Of a DNA stretch of 64,000 bases, positions 43,509 to 54,164 are shown one piece after another; position 1 is the first letter of the stretch; every line of letters begins with the position of its first letter. Below the pieces are notes generated by a model that worked only from the letters and a program-made list of their open reading frames with translations, was not told the DNA's origin and searched no databases. The stretch comes from Bactericera cockerelli (taxonomy: Eukaryota > Arthropoda > Insecta > Hemiptera > Triozidae): positions 55,333,533 to 55,397,532 of the forward strand of contig CM044956.1 of assembly GCA_024516035.1 (NCBI GenBank), read 5' to 3'. The translations under genes were made by a program, and so were the position numbers.

Positions 43509-43875
43509 TTATCTCTCTCTCTCTCTCTTTATCTTCTGTAACTCTCTCTTTCTCTCTATCTATCTCTTTTTCTCTCTTTATCTCTCTTTATCTTTCTGTA
43601 ACTCTCTCTTTCTCTTTATCTTTCTGTAACTTTCTGTAACTCTCTCTTTCTCTCTATCTATCTCTTTTTCTCTCTTTATCTCTCTTTATCTTTCTGTAAC
43701 TCTCTTTTTCTTTCTATATAATTACTCTCTCTTTATCTTTCTGTAACTCTCTCTTTCTTTATATCCTCTCTCTCTCTCTCTTTGTCTTTCTGTATATCTC
43801 TCTTACTCTCTCTCTCATTATCTTTCTCTGTATATCTCTCTCTATATCTGTCTCTATCTCTCTTTTTCTTATTGT
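43509..43875. repeat. CT-rich tandem array
   Basis: 'ctttatctttctgtaac' recurs at least five times; a segment of about 98 bp from 43537 is repeated from about 43635. Confidence 0.8.
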
Positions 43876-44121
43876 CTTCTCACCCTCTTTTTCTTTTTCC
43901 ATACCATTTATCATTAAATTTATTCTACTTTTCTATCTTTTAACTATTGGTCTATAGTTCTACATGAAACTCCATTTATATTGTACATTATTTATCTTTT
44001 TCAACTTGTCATTCTTTCAACATTGTCCAATCTTTTTCAACATTGTCCTAGTCTACCTTTCTCCCTCTTATTATCTCTCTCTCCCTCCTATGATCTCTCT
44101 TCCTCCCTCTCCCTCTCTCTT

Positions 44122-44263
44122 TTTACTTTCCTTATCTTATAATAGAAAGTATTGTATTCGTCGAAAATTTGATCTACCCAGTTTTTCACATTTCTGGACG
44201 AATCATGTCCTCAGGATACCAAAAAAGTTGTTTTCAGCCATTGGTCCGTGCGTCTGTCTGTCT

Positions 44264-44304
<41 letters not shown>

Positions 44305-44777
44305 GTGTGAACAGGATATCTCAAGAACGGTAAAAGCTAGAGACTTGAAATTTGGTACACAAATTAATTTTATACACCAGACGAACCACGAAACTTTTGG
44401 TTGAAATCGGCCGCATTCTGCGGCCACAGGGCCGCAAATGCTAGCCGCAAGCGCCGCTTCTTTAAATTGGTTTAAAGATACAAAAAATTTACACAACAAC
44501 ATTTTCTTAGATTAAAAAAATAATAGGGGTCTATTCTGATCATTTTTTTGATATCTTGAACTTTTTGGAACTCGGCCCCAATTTACCGGTATTTGGGGGA
44601 CCCGCTCTGACTAACTTTTTTATTATTCATCCTACATGGGGTTGTGACATATCAAATTCAATGATTTTGAAGTGCTGATTACGAATTTGGCATTGGTTTT
44701 AAGTTTATCTGTTACCGTTGAGTCACCAGTGGCGGAATTCGACTCCTTTTTGGGGATAAGGAAAGTCGTGTGATGTT
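44122..44777. mobile_element. Element with 12-bp inverted ends and CTGT microsatellite
   Basis: The left end 'actttccttatc' (44124-44135) is the exact inverse of 'gataaggaaagt' (44755-44766). Inside are (CTGT)n (44256-44305) and 'atctcaagaacggtaaaag'. A left-end fragment occurs at 29502-29540. Class unknown. Confidence 0.5.
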
Positions 44778-44929
44778 TACACCAGATTTTTTTTCTCTGT
44801 CTTTCTCTCTCTCTTTTCTCTTTCTATATCTATCTCCCTTTAACTATTTGAACCATTATTCTTTCTAGTAATTGGTCTATTGTACTTGTTTCATTCAATA
44901 TACATTATTAGTTAGGTATCCATCTCTAA

Positions 44930-45117
44930 GTGCTCGGACACAACGGAGGCCTATACCCTGGACCCTGGGGTAGCGCCAGTACCACGTAAAAAAATCTAAC
45001 CATGCTATTGAATGTAACCGGCCACAATGGAGTCCCGAAAATTGCCTATATCATGCCCTTAGGACCCAGGTCAGGGTCTAGGGTATAGGCCCAGGGTCCT
45101 CGTTGTGGCCGCCTACT
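44930..45117. mobile_element. MITE family J
   Basis: Imperfect inverted ends: 'acacaacggaggcctatacc' at the left and 'gtataggcccagggtcct', then CGTTGTGGCCGCCTAC at the right. Related ends occur at 48187 and 48850. Confidence 0.55.
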
Positions 45118-45349
45118 AACTCAAGTACAAAGAATTATTGTTATATTTGATATTTTGATTTTTTTTACCAATGGTCAATGGTGTATGGGATTCAATGACC
45201 ATGACCATACACAAACTTGGGGATTTTTGAGGCTCGCGCTAAGACTGAAATGGTTTAACATGAAAACAATGGCTGAATGAAACATAATGTGAAAGTTAAT
45301 TTGAACAATAAAATAAATTATTAATTTTATGTATATTAGAGAGAAAAAG

Positions 45350-45500
45350 CGACAGATAAAAAAAGGAAGAGAATGCCAAAGGCATTATCACCACCCTTGA
45401 TCAAACTTTGTTTATATTTAATTAATTATACCTTTTGACTGTACCTGTATATAAAAAAATGTAAATAAAGATTGATCTAAATTGTTGAATAAGAATGAAT
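45350..45500 (+). mobile_element. LINE 3'-end relic
   Basis: Contains AATGCC-AAA-GGCATT (45372-45386), which in one frame reads RKRMPKALSPPLIKLCL, followed by AATAAAG near 45465. Near-identical to 47285-47412. Confidence 0.65.
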
Positions 45501-45504
45501 AATA

Positions 45505-45690
45505 AGTGTGTGAGATACAAGGGAGATAGAGAATTGAGTGAGATAGAGAGAGAATTGAATGAGATAGAAAGTGAAATGAGAAAGATAGAGCATATTGAGT
45601 GAGACAAAGAGAGAATTCAGTGTGTGAGAGAGAAAAAGAGAGAATTGAAAGAGAGATAGAGAAAGAATTGAGAGAGAGGGAGCGTAATAG
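45505..45690. repeat. GA-rich tract with AATTGAG interruptions
   Basis: Repeats of GAGAATTGAGTGAGATAGA type. Confidence 0.8.
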
Positions 45691-46060
45691 AATCTAACAG
45701 TACACGTACACAACAATAGTAAAATTTTCAATGGATTGTAAAAGAGGTATTTCAATATTACATACATGCTTGCTAATAAAACTACAATAGAATAAAAATA
45801 CATTTGCAAAACAACGCTTTGAATAAAAGTTCTGTACAACAATGGACTACGTATGTTGCCTTACGGCTTACACCAATATACATGAAAAAAGCACTTGGCC
45901 TTGAAACAGCTGACCTATGTTCGATTTCCGCCTAAGTATTTTTTTCTTCCAATAAATACTTTGAATTTCAGGGTTACACATACACACTACAGTCACAATG
46001 TATCCTGTAGAAATATGAGTGTTTTCACGTGTGAGTATAGCCGAGGTAAATTCATACCTC
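45691..46060. other. Gene-free, weak tRNA-like B box
   Basis: 'acctatgttcgatttccgcc' (45914-45933) resembles a tRNA T-arm, perhaps a degraded SINE head. Confidence 0.35.
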
Positions 46061-46375
46061 ATGAGACACTCACACACACACACACAGACACATACCAAAA
46101 ACACACAGACACCTTTTCTATCTCACACATTATCTCTCTACAGTATCTACCCATCTTTTTCTCTGTATGTCTGTACTCTATCTCACTCTCTCTTACACAC
46201 CACACACACTCTTTCTATCTCACACATTCTCTCTCTACAGTATCTACCCATCTTTTGCTCTATATGTCTGTACTCTCTCTCTCTCTCTTACACACCACTA
46301 CACACTCTCTATTTATCTTTTTCTCTCTATCTCTCTCTCCTTCTATTTTGGGTGTATGCTTTCATATCTCTCACA
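46061..46375. repeat. CA/CT low-complexity with internal duplications
   Basis: (CA)n at about 46070-46086. A segment of about 85 bp beginning 'ctctctacagtatctaccca' (46134) is repeated at 46231. Frames here are simple-sequence artefacts. Confidence 0.75.
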
Positions 46376-47112
46376 CACACCCATACATACACTCAAAGTT
46401 TAGAGGAAGCTATGGATACACACACCCATACTACACTCAGAGTTTAGAGGAAGCTATGGATACACACACCCATACATACACTCATAGTTTAGAGGAAGCT
46501 ATGGATACACAAACACACCCATACATACACTCATAGTTTAGAGGAAGGTATGGATACACACACCCATACATACACTCAGAGTTTAGAGGAAGCTATGGAT
46601 ACACACACCCATACATACACTCAGAGTTTAGAGAGAGCTATGGATACACACACCCATACATACACTCATAGTTTAGAGGAAGCTATGGATACACACACAC
46701 AGCCATACATACACTCATAGTTTAGAGGAAGCTATGGATACACAAACACACCCATACATACACTCATAGTTTAGAGGAAGGTATGGATACACACACCCAT
46801 ACATACACTCAGAGTTTAGAGGAAGCTATGGATACACACACCCATACATACACTCAGAGTTTAGAGAGAGCTATGGATACACACACCCATACATACACTC
46901 ATAGTTTAGAGGAAGCTATGGATACACACACACAGCCATACATACACTCATAGTTTAGAGGAAGCTATGGATACACAAACACACCCATACATACACTCAT
47001 AGTTTAGAGGAAGGTATGGATACACACACCCATACATACACTCATAGTTTAGAGGAAGCTATGGATACACACACCCTTACATACACTCAGAGTTTAGAGA
47101 GAGCTATGGATA
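46376..47112. repeat. 45/49-bp minisatellite with 233-bp higher-order repeat
   Basis: Sixteen copies of a unit around 'agtttagaggaagctatgga' with flanking CACACCCATACATACACTC. Units are 45 bp or, with an added CACA/AACA, 49 bp. The variant GGAAGGTATGG recurs at 46535, 46768 and 47001, each 233 bp apart (45+45+45+49+49), showing amplification of a five-unit block. Confidence 0.9.
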
Positions 47113-47284
47113 TGAGTATGATGATAGGATGACATTGAATGGAAGACACCTGTCTCCACTGTCGTACCTGTGTTCACAACACATGTTGCCTTACAGGGTC
47201 CACACAACGACCGAACCCACGAACATGATAATTCAATAAATTGCATTGATGGGAATTTATTGAATAAAATATGAAAAAAATGAA

Positions 47285-47412
47285 TTGAAAGAAAATGCCG
47301 AAGGCATTGTCACCACCCTTGATCAGGCTTTGTTTATAACTTTTATTATTATGCTCATCGTACATAAAAAATAATTTAAATAAAGCTTGATTAAATTGTT
47401 AATAATAAAAAA
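47285..47412 (+). mobile_element. LINE 3'-end relic
   Basis: AATGCC-GAA-GGCATT (47294-47308) with frame KKMPKALSPPLIRLCL and stop, AATAAAG at about 47379, and an AATAATAA tail. Confidence 0.65.
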
Positions 47413-47424
47413 ATTAAATAAATA

Positions 47425-47635
47425 CAGGGGGAAGACATTACCATAGGCAATAACGCCGCCCTGTAGTTAGGTCATCTGTATATGTATATTTAATTTATGT
47501 TATTCACCTTCTTTTCTGGTTTATATTGATCTCAATATTGTATATTAATTTTCATCATTACTTGTGTGTACACTGTACAATCTGTACATATCCTATTAAT
47601 AAAGAATTCAATAATAACAATAATAAAAGGGTGGA
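47425..47635 (+). mobile_element. LINE 3'-end relic with AAT tail
   Basis: 'attaccataggcaat' followed by AACGCCGCCCTGTAG, an AATAAAG near 47599, and an AATAATAACAATAAT tail. Same type as 590-748. Confidence 0.65.
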
Positions 47636-48186
47636 AAGGGTGCCCTACGTTCCAGAGACTATTTTTTCATGAAAGTTATAATATTCTGTACCTGCTGCAT
47701 TTTCTAAAAGCTACAATACATAGAGCTTTATTAACCTCTTGATTTTCATTAAATTTGAATGAAGCAATCAGTCTGTATCCATCTTTATTTGATTATGGTA
47801 GGCATTCTCTACCTCTAAAAATTACAATCCCAAGATAAGCAGATTTTTCCAACAATAAATTCTAATACCTCCTTATGTTGTCACAATTGATTATCTGCGA
47901 CATTATGATTCTGATAACCACAAGAATTATAGTATTAAAAACAAAATCTATGTCATGTACTGTATACAAATCAAAGCCATTGCACTATTTGTACAAAATA
48001 GACAATAAAAAAATCTGTGTAAATAAGACAAACCTTGAACCCTGTAAAGAAATCATTCAGATTTGTACAATGTATGTATCATCTGTCACAGACACATGGG
48101 CATTATGTATTATGGGGATAATTCTATGATCCTGATGCTCTTGTGAACTATTCAACACTGCTGATGTATGATGAGTTTGAAATCTG
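47636..48186. other. No supported gene
   Basis: A plus-strand 84-codon frame (47875-48129) lacks any recognisable feature. Confidence 0.45.
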
Positions 48187-48855
48187 TTAGAAAGTGCCCA
48201 CAACGTGGACCCTGGGCCTATATCCTACACCCTAGAGTCCCTGGACCCTTGACCCCAGACCCTGGGCCTATATCCTACACCCTAGAGTCCTTAGACCCTT
48301 GACCCCAGACGCTGGTACCTAAAGCGAAAGCGTAGGAATGAAATAGAGAAAGCGTAGGAAGAAGAAAAGGAAAGAGAGAGGGAGAAAGAGAGTATGTGGA
48401 AAAAGAGACGAGAGAGAGAGAGGGAGAGAGGAGTAGGGAACAGTGAACAAAAAGGGAAGAAGACACAAAACATTTGAGAGTGAGGAAGATTGAGGTAATA
48501 AGAAATAGAAAAAGACGGAGGGAATAGAAAAAGAGAAGCAAGGAAAGACAAGGATTTGTACAATTTATACTTAACTAGCGGGCTGTCGCCCGCTTTGCGG
48601 GCCGAGGCATGGCCGTGAAAGCAAAAAATCCTTTTTCGCCAATGGCAGGTGTTGTAGTGGGAATTTCGAAAAATCCCGTCTTATTGCACATCTAGACTAT
48701 AAGACAAAGCTACCTACCAAATTTCAGCTTCCTAGGACTTACGGTTTGGGCTGTAGAGCGATGATCAGTCAGTGGTCAGTGGTCAGTGAGTGTCTTTGAC
48801 ATTTATATATAGAGATATAGACGATTTTCGGGACTCCGTTGTGGCCGCTTACATT
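48187..48855. mobile_element. MITE family J copy expanded by insertions
   Basis: The left end 'cccacaacgtggacc' and right end 'ggactccgttgtggccgctt' are inverse partners like those at 44930. Inside are a tandem duplication of about 50 bp ('gggcctatatcctacaccct' at 48213 and 48265), a GA tract (48330-48550) and a Helitron (48575-48815). I infer nested insertions in one MITE. Confidence 0.5.
48575..48815 (-). mobile_element. Non-autonomous Helitron, 241 bp
   Basis: Minus-strand start TCTCTATATATAAATG after A; end CTAG before T, with hairpin GCCCGC-AAA-GCGGGC at about 48588-48602. Twin of 35712-35952. Confidence 0.85.
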
Positions 48856-48874
48856 TAGGTCATAACATGGTTAG

Positions 48875-49060
48875 GGTTAGATGTCATACGCAGGAAACTC
48901 ACAAACCTGCTACCCACATTAACCTCACCCAGCCTGGGTCGGGTCGGAATGCCACCAGCAGCATCACGAAGTCTTCACTTCGCTGGACGTTGCTTAACTT
49001 CGGTGATCCTACGAGAACCGGTGCATTCAACGCGCCATCGACGCTGGCGAAGAATCTTTA
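48875..49060 (+). mobile_element. Composite repeat E with antisense 5S-like end
   Basis: 'gctacccacattaacctcac', CCAGCCTGGG, 'cggaatgcca', then the inverse of 'caccgaagttaagcaacg' and of GGTTCTCGTAGGATC, as in eukaryotic 5S rRNA. The tRNA-like end is absent. Confidence 0.65.
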
Positions 49061-49212
49061 GCATTCTGTTTGGTTGTATCAAATAATATTCAGGTCGTGC
49101 ATCACAGTTTACACCATAATTAATTTTCTAATGGCACAGTGTCATTACACCAGGTGAGGTTAATTGCAGGGCACCCAACACGCTCTGGTTGTATTATGTA
49201 AATGAGAAATAG

Positions 49213-49285
49213 GGGGGTGGGGCGTAAAGTTGGGGGGCCGAGGAGCCGAAAATAGGGGGAGGGGGGTTGGTGATATTAGGGAGGA
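49213..49285 (+). other. G-run cluster, quadruplex-capable
   Basis: Several runs of four to six G within 70 bases, e.g. 'ggggggtggggcg' and 'gggggaggggggttgg', unusual in this AT-rich sequence. Confidence 0.6.
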
Positions 49286-49389
49286 TAAATCAGTAATGTG
49301 TTTCCATGTGATGTTTTTGTGTTATTATTATCAGAACTTCTATGTTATCATGATCACAACTTCTGTGAGTATCACAGCATTTCGTTTTG

Positions 49390-49445
49390 AGCATTAAACC
49401 TCGTCTAGTGGTTTACCTTCCACTAAAGAATGTTATTATTATTAT
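49390..49445 (+). repeat. 3' module of SINE family G, partial
   Basis: GCATTAAACCTCGTCTAG, then 'ttaccttccactaaagaatg' and ATT tail. The left stem is lost. Confidence 0.65.
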
Positions 49446-49499
49446 ATAATACAATGGAGGGAATAAGTAACGGATAACTCATACTCTTATGTAAAGCCA

Positions 49500-49795
49500 G
49501 TTTGAGTAGTTGTGATATCACGAAAGTGATTAAACACAAATGTGTTAACTCGTCAACAAATAATGTGTTAGTCTTGGTAGCTCAGTTTCGAAACCTGGCC
49601 AAGAAATGACATGTTTCTTAGTAGTTTGATCGATAAGGCGCCCAGCCCGAACAAGTTATCCTCCCTTTCCTAACCGACCGCAGTTTAGCTTGATCGATAA
49701 GACGGCGGACTTGTAACTTGGAGGTCGGTGGTTCAAATCCCAGTATCTGTAAAAAAAAAAAGAGCAGTGATTTGAGTAGTTGTGACATAACGAAA
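49500..49795 (+). mobile_element. SINE family A, one body fragment and one full copy
   Basis: A body fragment 'gtagttgtgatatcacgaaa' at 49508 is followed by a complete copy: head 'gcttgatcgataagacggcg', B box 'ggtggttcaaatccc' (about 49727-49741), A-run, body 'gagtagttgtgacataacg'. A D-type A-box-like start 'ttggtagctcag' lies between at 49575. Confidence 0.65.
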
Positions 49796-50437
49796 GTAAA
49801 AATATGATAACTTTACATTATTTTACTATTGTTGTTATTATTTTTGTTTTATTTTTATAGCTTACTCTATAAGAGATGAAAATATCCTCTTGAGTTTTCA
49901 AAAGTCAACTTTTTCCAGCAATTCTATTTTTGAATCCATCACATTTTATTATTTATACTACCTACGATATTTTATTCTTATTATTAATATTTTAAGATAA
50001 TACTGAGTGACGTTAAGGCTGAAAAAGAAATTTGGGGACTGCCAAAAAACTCAATGAAATTTTTGTCAGTAATCAAAATACTAATTGATGACTTCCCTAA
50101 AGCTGTATGACGTAAGAGTTAAGTGTCCTTTCCATTGTGAGTTTATTCTTGTGAGGTTAGACAGACTAGCGCGTTAATCACTTGACTAAAAGTGTATGAC
50201 AATGTTCTACTTGATATTTTTTTTTAGATTACGGATCCCAGTCGCTTGATAGAGAGCACGGCAAATTTCAGTAAGGCTGGAATAAGGATCGAATTATGAC
50301 AGAGGATTATATTTAATCGGAATGAACACTATAATTTCAGGCTATTGTGCGCTGTGCTTCAAGTTAAGGCAAATGACACACAATAATTTTAAAAGAAAAA
50401 AGTTATGTACTTGTACCCTTATAATTGTGATAAACTG
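49796..50437. other. Mostly unassigned; MITE I fragment
   Basis: 'gatcgaattatgacagagga' at about 50291-50310 matches the end of MITE family I. Nothing else recognised. Confidence 0.45.
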
Positions 50438-50590
50438 ACCTCAGTAGCTCGATCAGTAAGCCAACGGACTTGTAACCTGCAGGTCAGTGGTTCAAGTCCC
50501 GGTTTCAGCGTAGATTCAGTAAATCTAGTTTGAGTAGTCTTTTTTGTTCATTGTGATATCACGAATGAGATTAACACAAATAAGATACTT
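50438..50590 (+). mobile_element. SINE family A
   Basis: Head 'cctcagtagctcgatcagta' with CTTGTAA anticodon-type loop and B box 'gtggttcaagtccc', then the body GTTTGAGTAGT, split by a few bases from GTGATATCACGAA. Confidence 0.8.
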
Positions 50591-50682
50591 TTTTTTTACT
50601 TATAATCGTTAGACACAATTTATATTGTGAGACAGATGTATCTATGGAATCATCCCTGCTGTGACTTATGTATATCATCATG

Positions 50683-50845
50683 GGTGGCGTCACCGTGAAC
50701 GATGGTAGCCAGACAGTTTAGGAATAACTAAGCACTTCTACCACTGTCTTTACAAGGAGGCTAATAATTGACATGGGCCCCCAGAAACAAGATGATGCTG
50801 GTCTATTCCCTGTTTATAGTCCCCCAGCCAGACTCATTGTATATA
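50683..50845 (-). mobile_element. Repeat family F
   Basis: 'gtgaacgatggtagccagac', 'tgtctttacaaggaggctaa', 'gtcccccagccagac'. The minus strand is the sense direction because the ATG/CAT-rich tail lies at the left. Confidence 0.75.
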
Positions 50846-51211
50846 CGAGTATATACTTATGTATAGACATGTAACAAATTATCCACCAAGCCACGAGTGA
50901 ATAAATGAAAGGTCATTCAGGTTAACATGTGCCTCCCTGTGCGTCCAGACATCTAGGGCCTTGTTTTGACAGGCCATGTTGCCTGACCTCCCCTCCCCCT
51001 CTGGGTCTCCATAGTGCCGATGAATGACACTTGTGACACCTAACAGGCTAAAGGTAGATAAAATAATTTCAGTGAGTAAAAATAAAAAAGTGAGAAGTTT
51101 TACTAGATGTAAAGAAGAGATCCTTTTGATTTGAATCCCACCAAATGCATTTTTTTTTGCTAATTTATTTGAACAGTACCACATAGTAGAATATGACCAC
51201 TAAATAATATC
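50846..51211. other. No supported gene
   Basis: A 101-codon minus-strand frame (50879-51184) is unsupported. Confidence 0.45.
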
Positions 51212-51348
51212 TAAGGGCGGAATTAATAGACGTTTTTGTAATACCTCTGTGGCGCTAAGTCACGGATTGCGTACTGTGTAATGATAGGGAAAATCGACAC
51301 TTACCAACGACTTAAGTTATTGATGTTGTTATCAATTCCGCCCTAAGT
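51212..51348. mobile_element. MITE family H, best copy
   Basis: Ends GGGCGGAATT and AATTCCGCCC, flanked on both sides by TAA. Internal 'acctctgtggcgctaag' is shared (in reverse) with 22909-23045 and 58395-58545. Three-base TWA-like duplications suggest PIF/Harbinger ancestry, tentatively. Confidence 0.65.
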
Positions 51349-51435
51349 TTCTGAGGATTAGGTGGTACATAATGCTTCAAGCGTTAACCTCGCCTAGTGT
51401 TTACTTTCCACTAAAGAGTGTTATTATTATTTGAT
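51349..51435 (+). repeat. 3' module of SINE family G
   Basis: AATGCT-TCA-AGCGTT (one G-T pair), then AACCTCGCC, 'tactttccactaaagagtg', ATT tail. Confidence 0.7.
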
Positions 51436-52754
51436 CCCGGGATAATTTATTTAAAAAAAAATGTTACAATATTTTTCAAATAATTATGGTTCATTAAAAA
51501 TAGGTCAAATTAATGTTACAATAATTTTCGAAAAAAAAGCTTTAGTATTTCATTATCCATAATACATAGTGTTATTAAGACAGTATTCAATAGCATGTTT
51601 CTTCGCGAATTTTTCCTTTTTTCTCTCTACTTTCGCTCGCTCTCTCTCTATTTTTTTTTTTTTTTTTTTACTTCTTTATCTTAGTTTCAAAAATTATCTA
51701 GGTACATTTGGACCAAGTCCAGAATAGCAATTAAAGGAAATTTCAAGAGTTCAAGAGCAGACCCATTTAAGAAAAATGTTTTCTTTTGTTCGAAGTGTAA
51801 TTGAATGAAAAATTATGGGAAATATAAATAAAATGTATTTATAAATAAATAAACAAACAACTATCACACATGAAAGTTTTAGAGCATTTCAAAATAAATA
51901 TAATATCTGCAAAATTTCCTTGCCTTAATGAAGAACAGGAAGTACAGTAGAACGCCGATTATCAGAATTAATTGATAATCGAATATTAAAAAAATCGGAC
52001 ATAGACTGGTAACAAACAAAATAGAACTGTATCACACATACCTAAATAAACTTAATTAAGAGGTTGAATCACTACCGAGCAGGACCGATTCGGACGATTG
52101 ACGATTCGGTTACTAAGCGTTCGGATAATCGGCTTTCAACTGTAAGTTCATAAAATTATTTTTATGTACGCCTGGTATTTATTTGATTATGCAATGTGCA
52201 ACAAAAATCGTAAAAACTATAATTTTCAGTTGGTATTTTATATACTGCTAATGTTCATTATTTCTCCTTCTATCTCTCTCCCTCCTCCTCTCTTTTGTGT
52301 TCACTGTCTCATTCTCGAATTTATTGTAACCATGTGACTCAAATTGCAAGTCGTTTTGTCCTTCTGCCTTTCCCTGACCCGTTATATTTCTTAATCCTAA
52401 ACTCTGAATTTTTTCATTAATCTTCGTTTCAAATTCCAATCTTCCATTAGTGCGTAGGTTGATATCCTTAGTTAGTTTGTCTTTTTTGTTCATTAATTAT
52501 TAATCATTGTTATCGAATAGAATGGGAAAGGTTCAGCTGGAATTTGGTCCCTTGTAAGGCTGGCTTAAAAGTTTAGCCAATGTACAGAGACAATGTCACA
52601 AATTACTGAACATTTTAAGAAGAAAATAAAATAATTAAAATTATTAAAATGCTATTATTGGATTTTATCAAGAATTACTATTTTTAAATATCCTAATCTC
52701 ACTGAAGGTAATATTCTCACAAATATTTTATTCACAAAAGTATGTCAAAGCATA
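51436..52754. other. No supported gene
   Basis: T-run near 51652-51670; an 81-codon minus-strand Arg/Lys/Glu-rich frame (52248-52493) is unsupported. No repeat matches. Confidence 0.45.
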
Positions 52755-52940
52755 ACCAGCCTCCGTGGCCTAATGGTTGTGACTACTGCCCGTATTCCAG
52801 AGATCCTGAGATCGATTGCCTGTTGGGGCAGACTTTTTGAAGAAAATTTTGTTCCCTCCAAACACTTTAGACTGGCATGTCCGGCCCTACCCAGACTTTA
52901 TGAGGTTAATGTGGGTAGCTGGTACGATTCCCAACTACTT
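52755..52940 (+). mobile_element. Composite repeat E, tRNA-like end with inverted body
   Basis: Begins 'cagcctccgtggcctaatgg' like the tRNA-like end of 53480-53785 (in reverse). It continues to GGCATGTCCGGCCCTACCCAG and 'aggttaatgtgggtagctgg', the shared body module, but in the opposite relative orientation to that copy. Confidence 0.55.
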
Positions 52941-52974
52941 CATATCACAACAGATCTATTCATTTATTCACACT

Positions 52975-53130
52975 TTATTTTTTTTTTTTTACAAAACAAT
53001 CAACAACAACAAAAAATTATACAAAAAAAAACTTAGAAATATGTACATAAAAATTAAGAACAATATCAATTTTTAATTACAATTGTTTTGTAATCCGGGG
53101 CAAAGTTAATGCCTCAGGCATTCTCTGCCG
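52975..53130 (-). mobile_element. LINE 3'-end relic
   Basis: Minus-strand relative of 9603-10040: AATGCC-TCA-GGCATT (53108-53122) followed (minus strand) by 'aactttgccccggattaca' and an A/C-rich tail ending at about 52980. Confidence 0.6.
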
Positions 53131-53479
53131 ATTAACTCCAAGGTGATTTGATCGGTGCTTCTTTCGTGGAACTCCAACCAGTCTATTATAATGTCAAAGC
53201 AGCAGAAAATGACTCTGTACCTCTAAAACAAACAAAACGGGGTTTTTCTCAAAAATATAAAATTTCATTTAAAATAAAATTTGTCTTTGTTTGCTAAAGG
53301 TAGAAAATTGAATAATGTTATAATTTAGTTTCTCACGAATCGGCGGTCTTGCTTTGAAAACGGTATAAAGTTTCTTTGATCATTTATTCAAAACGTAAAA
53401 CCACCAGCTACAAAATTATATGAAAACTTTTTTTACATAATTATTGTTTGCTATTGTACACGCTAGTGTCCACTTCATA
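53131..53479. other. No recognised feature
   Basis: No frame or repeat match. Confidence 0.5.
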
Positions 53480-53785
53480 TAGGGCGTTGAAGGTATCGAT
53501 GCTCGTATGATCACCGAAGTTAAGCAACCGTCCAGCGAGGTGAAGACTTCGTGAAGCTAGCATTCCGGCCCAACCTAGGCTGGGTAAGGTTAATGTGAGT
53601 AGCTGAGAAGTGAGTTTCCCGCGAATGGAGGGTAACTCCCCCGTTGTGATAAGAGCATGCAGTTGAAAGCGACGTTTAAGGAAACACAATTTTTGTTGAA
53701 AAATTCTCCCCAATTTGGGATTGAACTCGGGATCTCAAGACCACGGGCAGATGTTCCTACCGTTACTCCACGGAGGCTGTAAATA
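53480..53785. mobile_element. Composite repeat E, longest copy: 5S-like and tRNA-like ends facing each other
   Basis: Plus strand: 5S-like segment with 'gatcaccgaagttaagcaac' (53509-53528), then 'gcattccggcccaac', the shared body, 'gcatgcagttgaaagcgacg', and finally the reverse complement of a tRNA-like head: B box as 'gggattgaactcggg' and A box region 'gttactccacggaggctg'. Pol III-type modules thus point towards each other. No clear tail or duplication, so the true polarity is open. Confidence 0.7.
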
Positions 53786-54160
53786 ATTATTGCTATAGTG
53801 GTATAAAACTATAATAAAAGCATTATACATAATGTATCTATACTGACCTTAAATTAACAATATACATACTTACTAATCTCAATATTCTTCCTCTCTGTTT
53901 ACAGGTAAGACATCTATCAAAAAAAAGATCTACCAAGTAGTTTGGTGCATAATTTGAGGTAAATAAATTACAAATTCATAATATGATAAATAATTTTCAG
54001 GTACATTCATATTGTTTTTTAATTGGGTCACGGAAAATAAAATTCTGTATAAAGTTCCTTCTGACTGTCCCCGGTTTTAAAGGACATGTTTTTATCGATT
54101 ATTAATAAGTTTGTACATAATTAACTATAATGTATGCACAGTAAATTATGCACATAGATT
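53786..54160. other. No recognised feature
   Basis: AT-rich; nothing matched. Confidence 0.5.
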
Positions 54161-54164
54161 TCGT

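Noticed and set aside
44203..44502. 99-codon minus-strand frame
   Set aside because: Spans the CTGT microsatellite inside an interspersed element; no domain.
46019..46536. 213- and 142-codon frames over CA/CT and the 45-bp minisatellite
   Set aside because: 45-bp units keep frame but the 49-bp units break it; peptides are repeat-derived.
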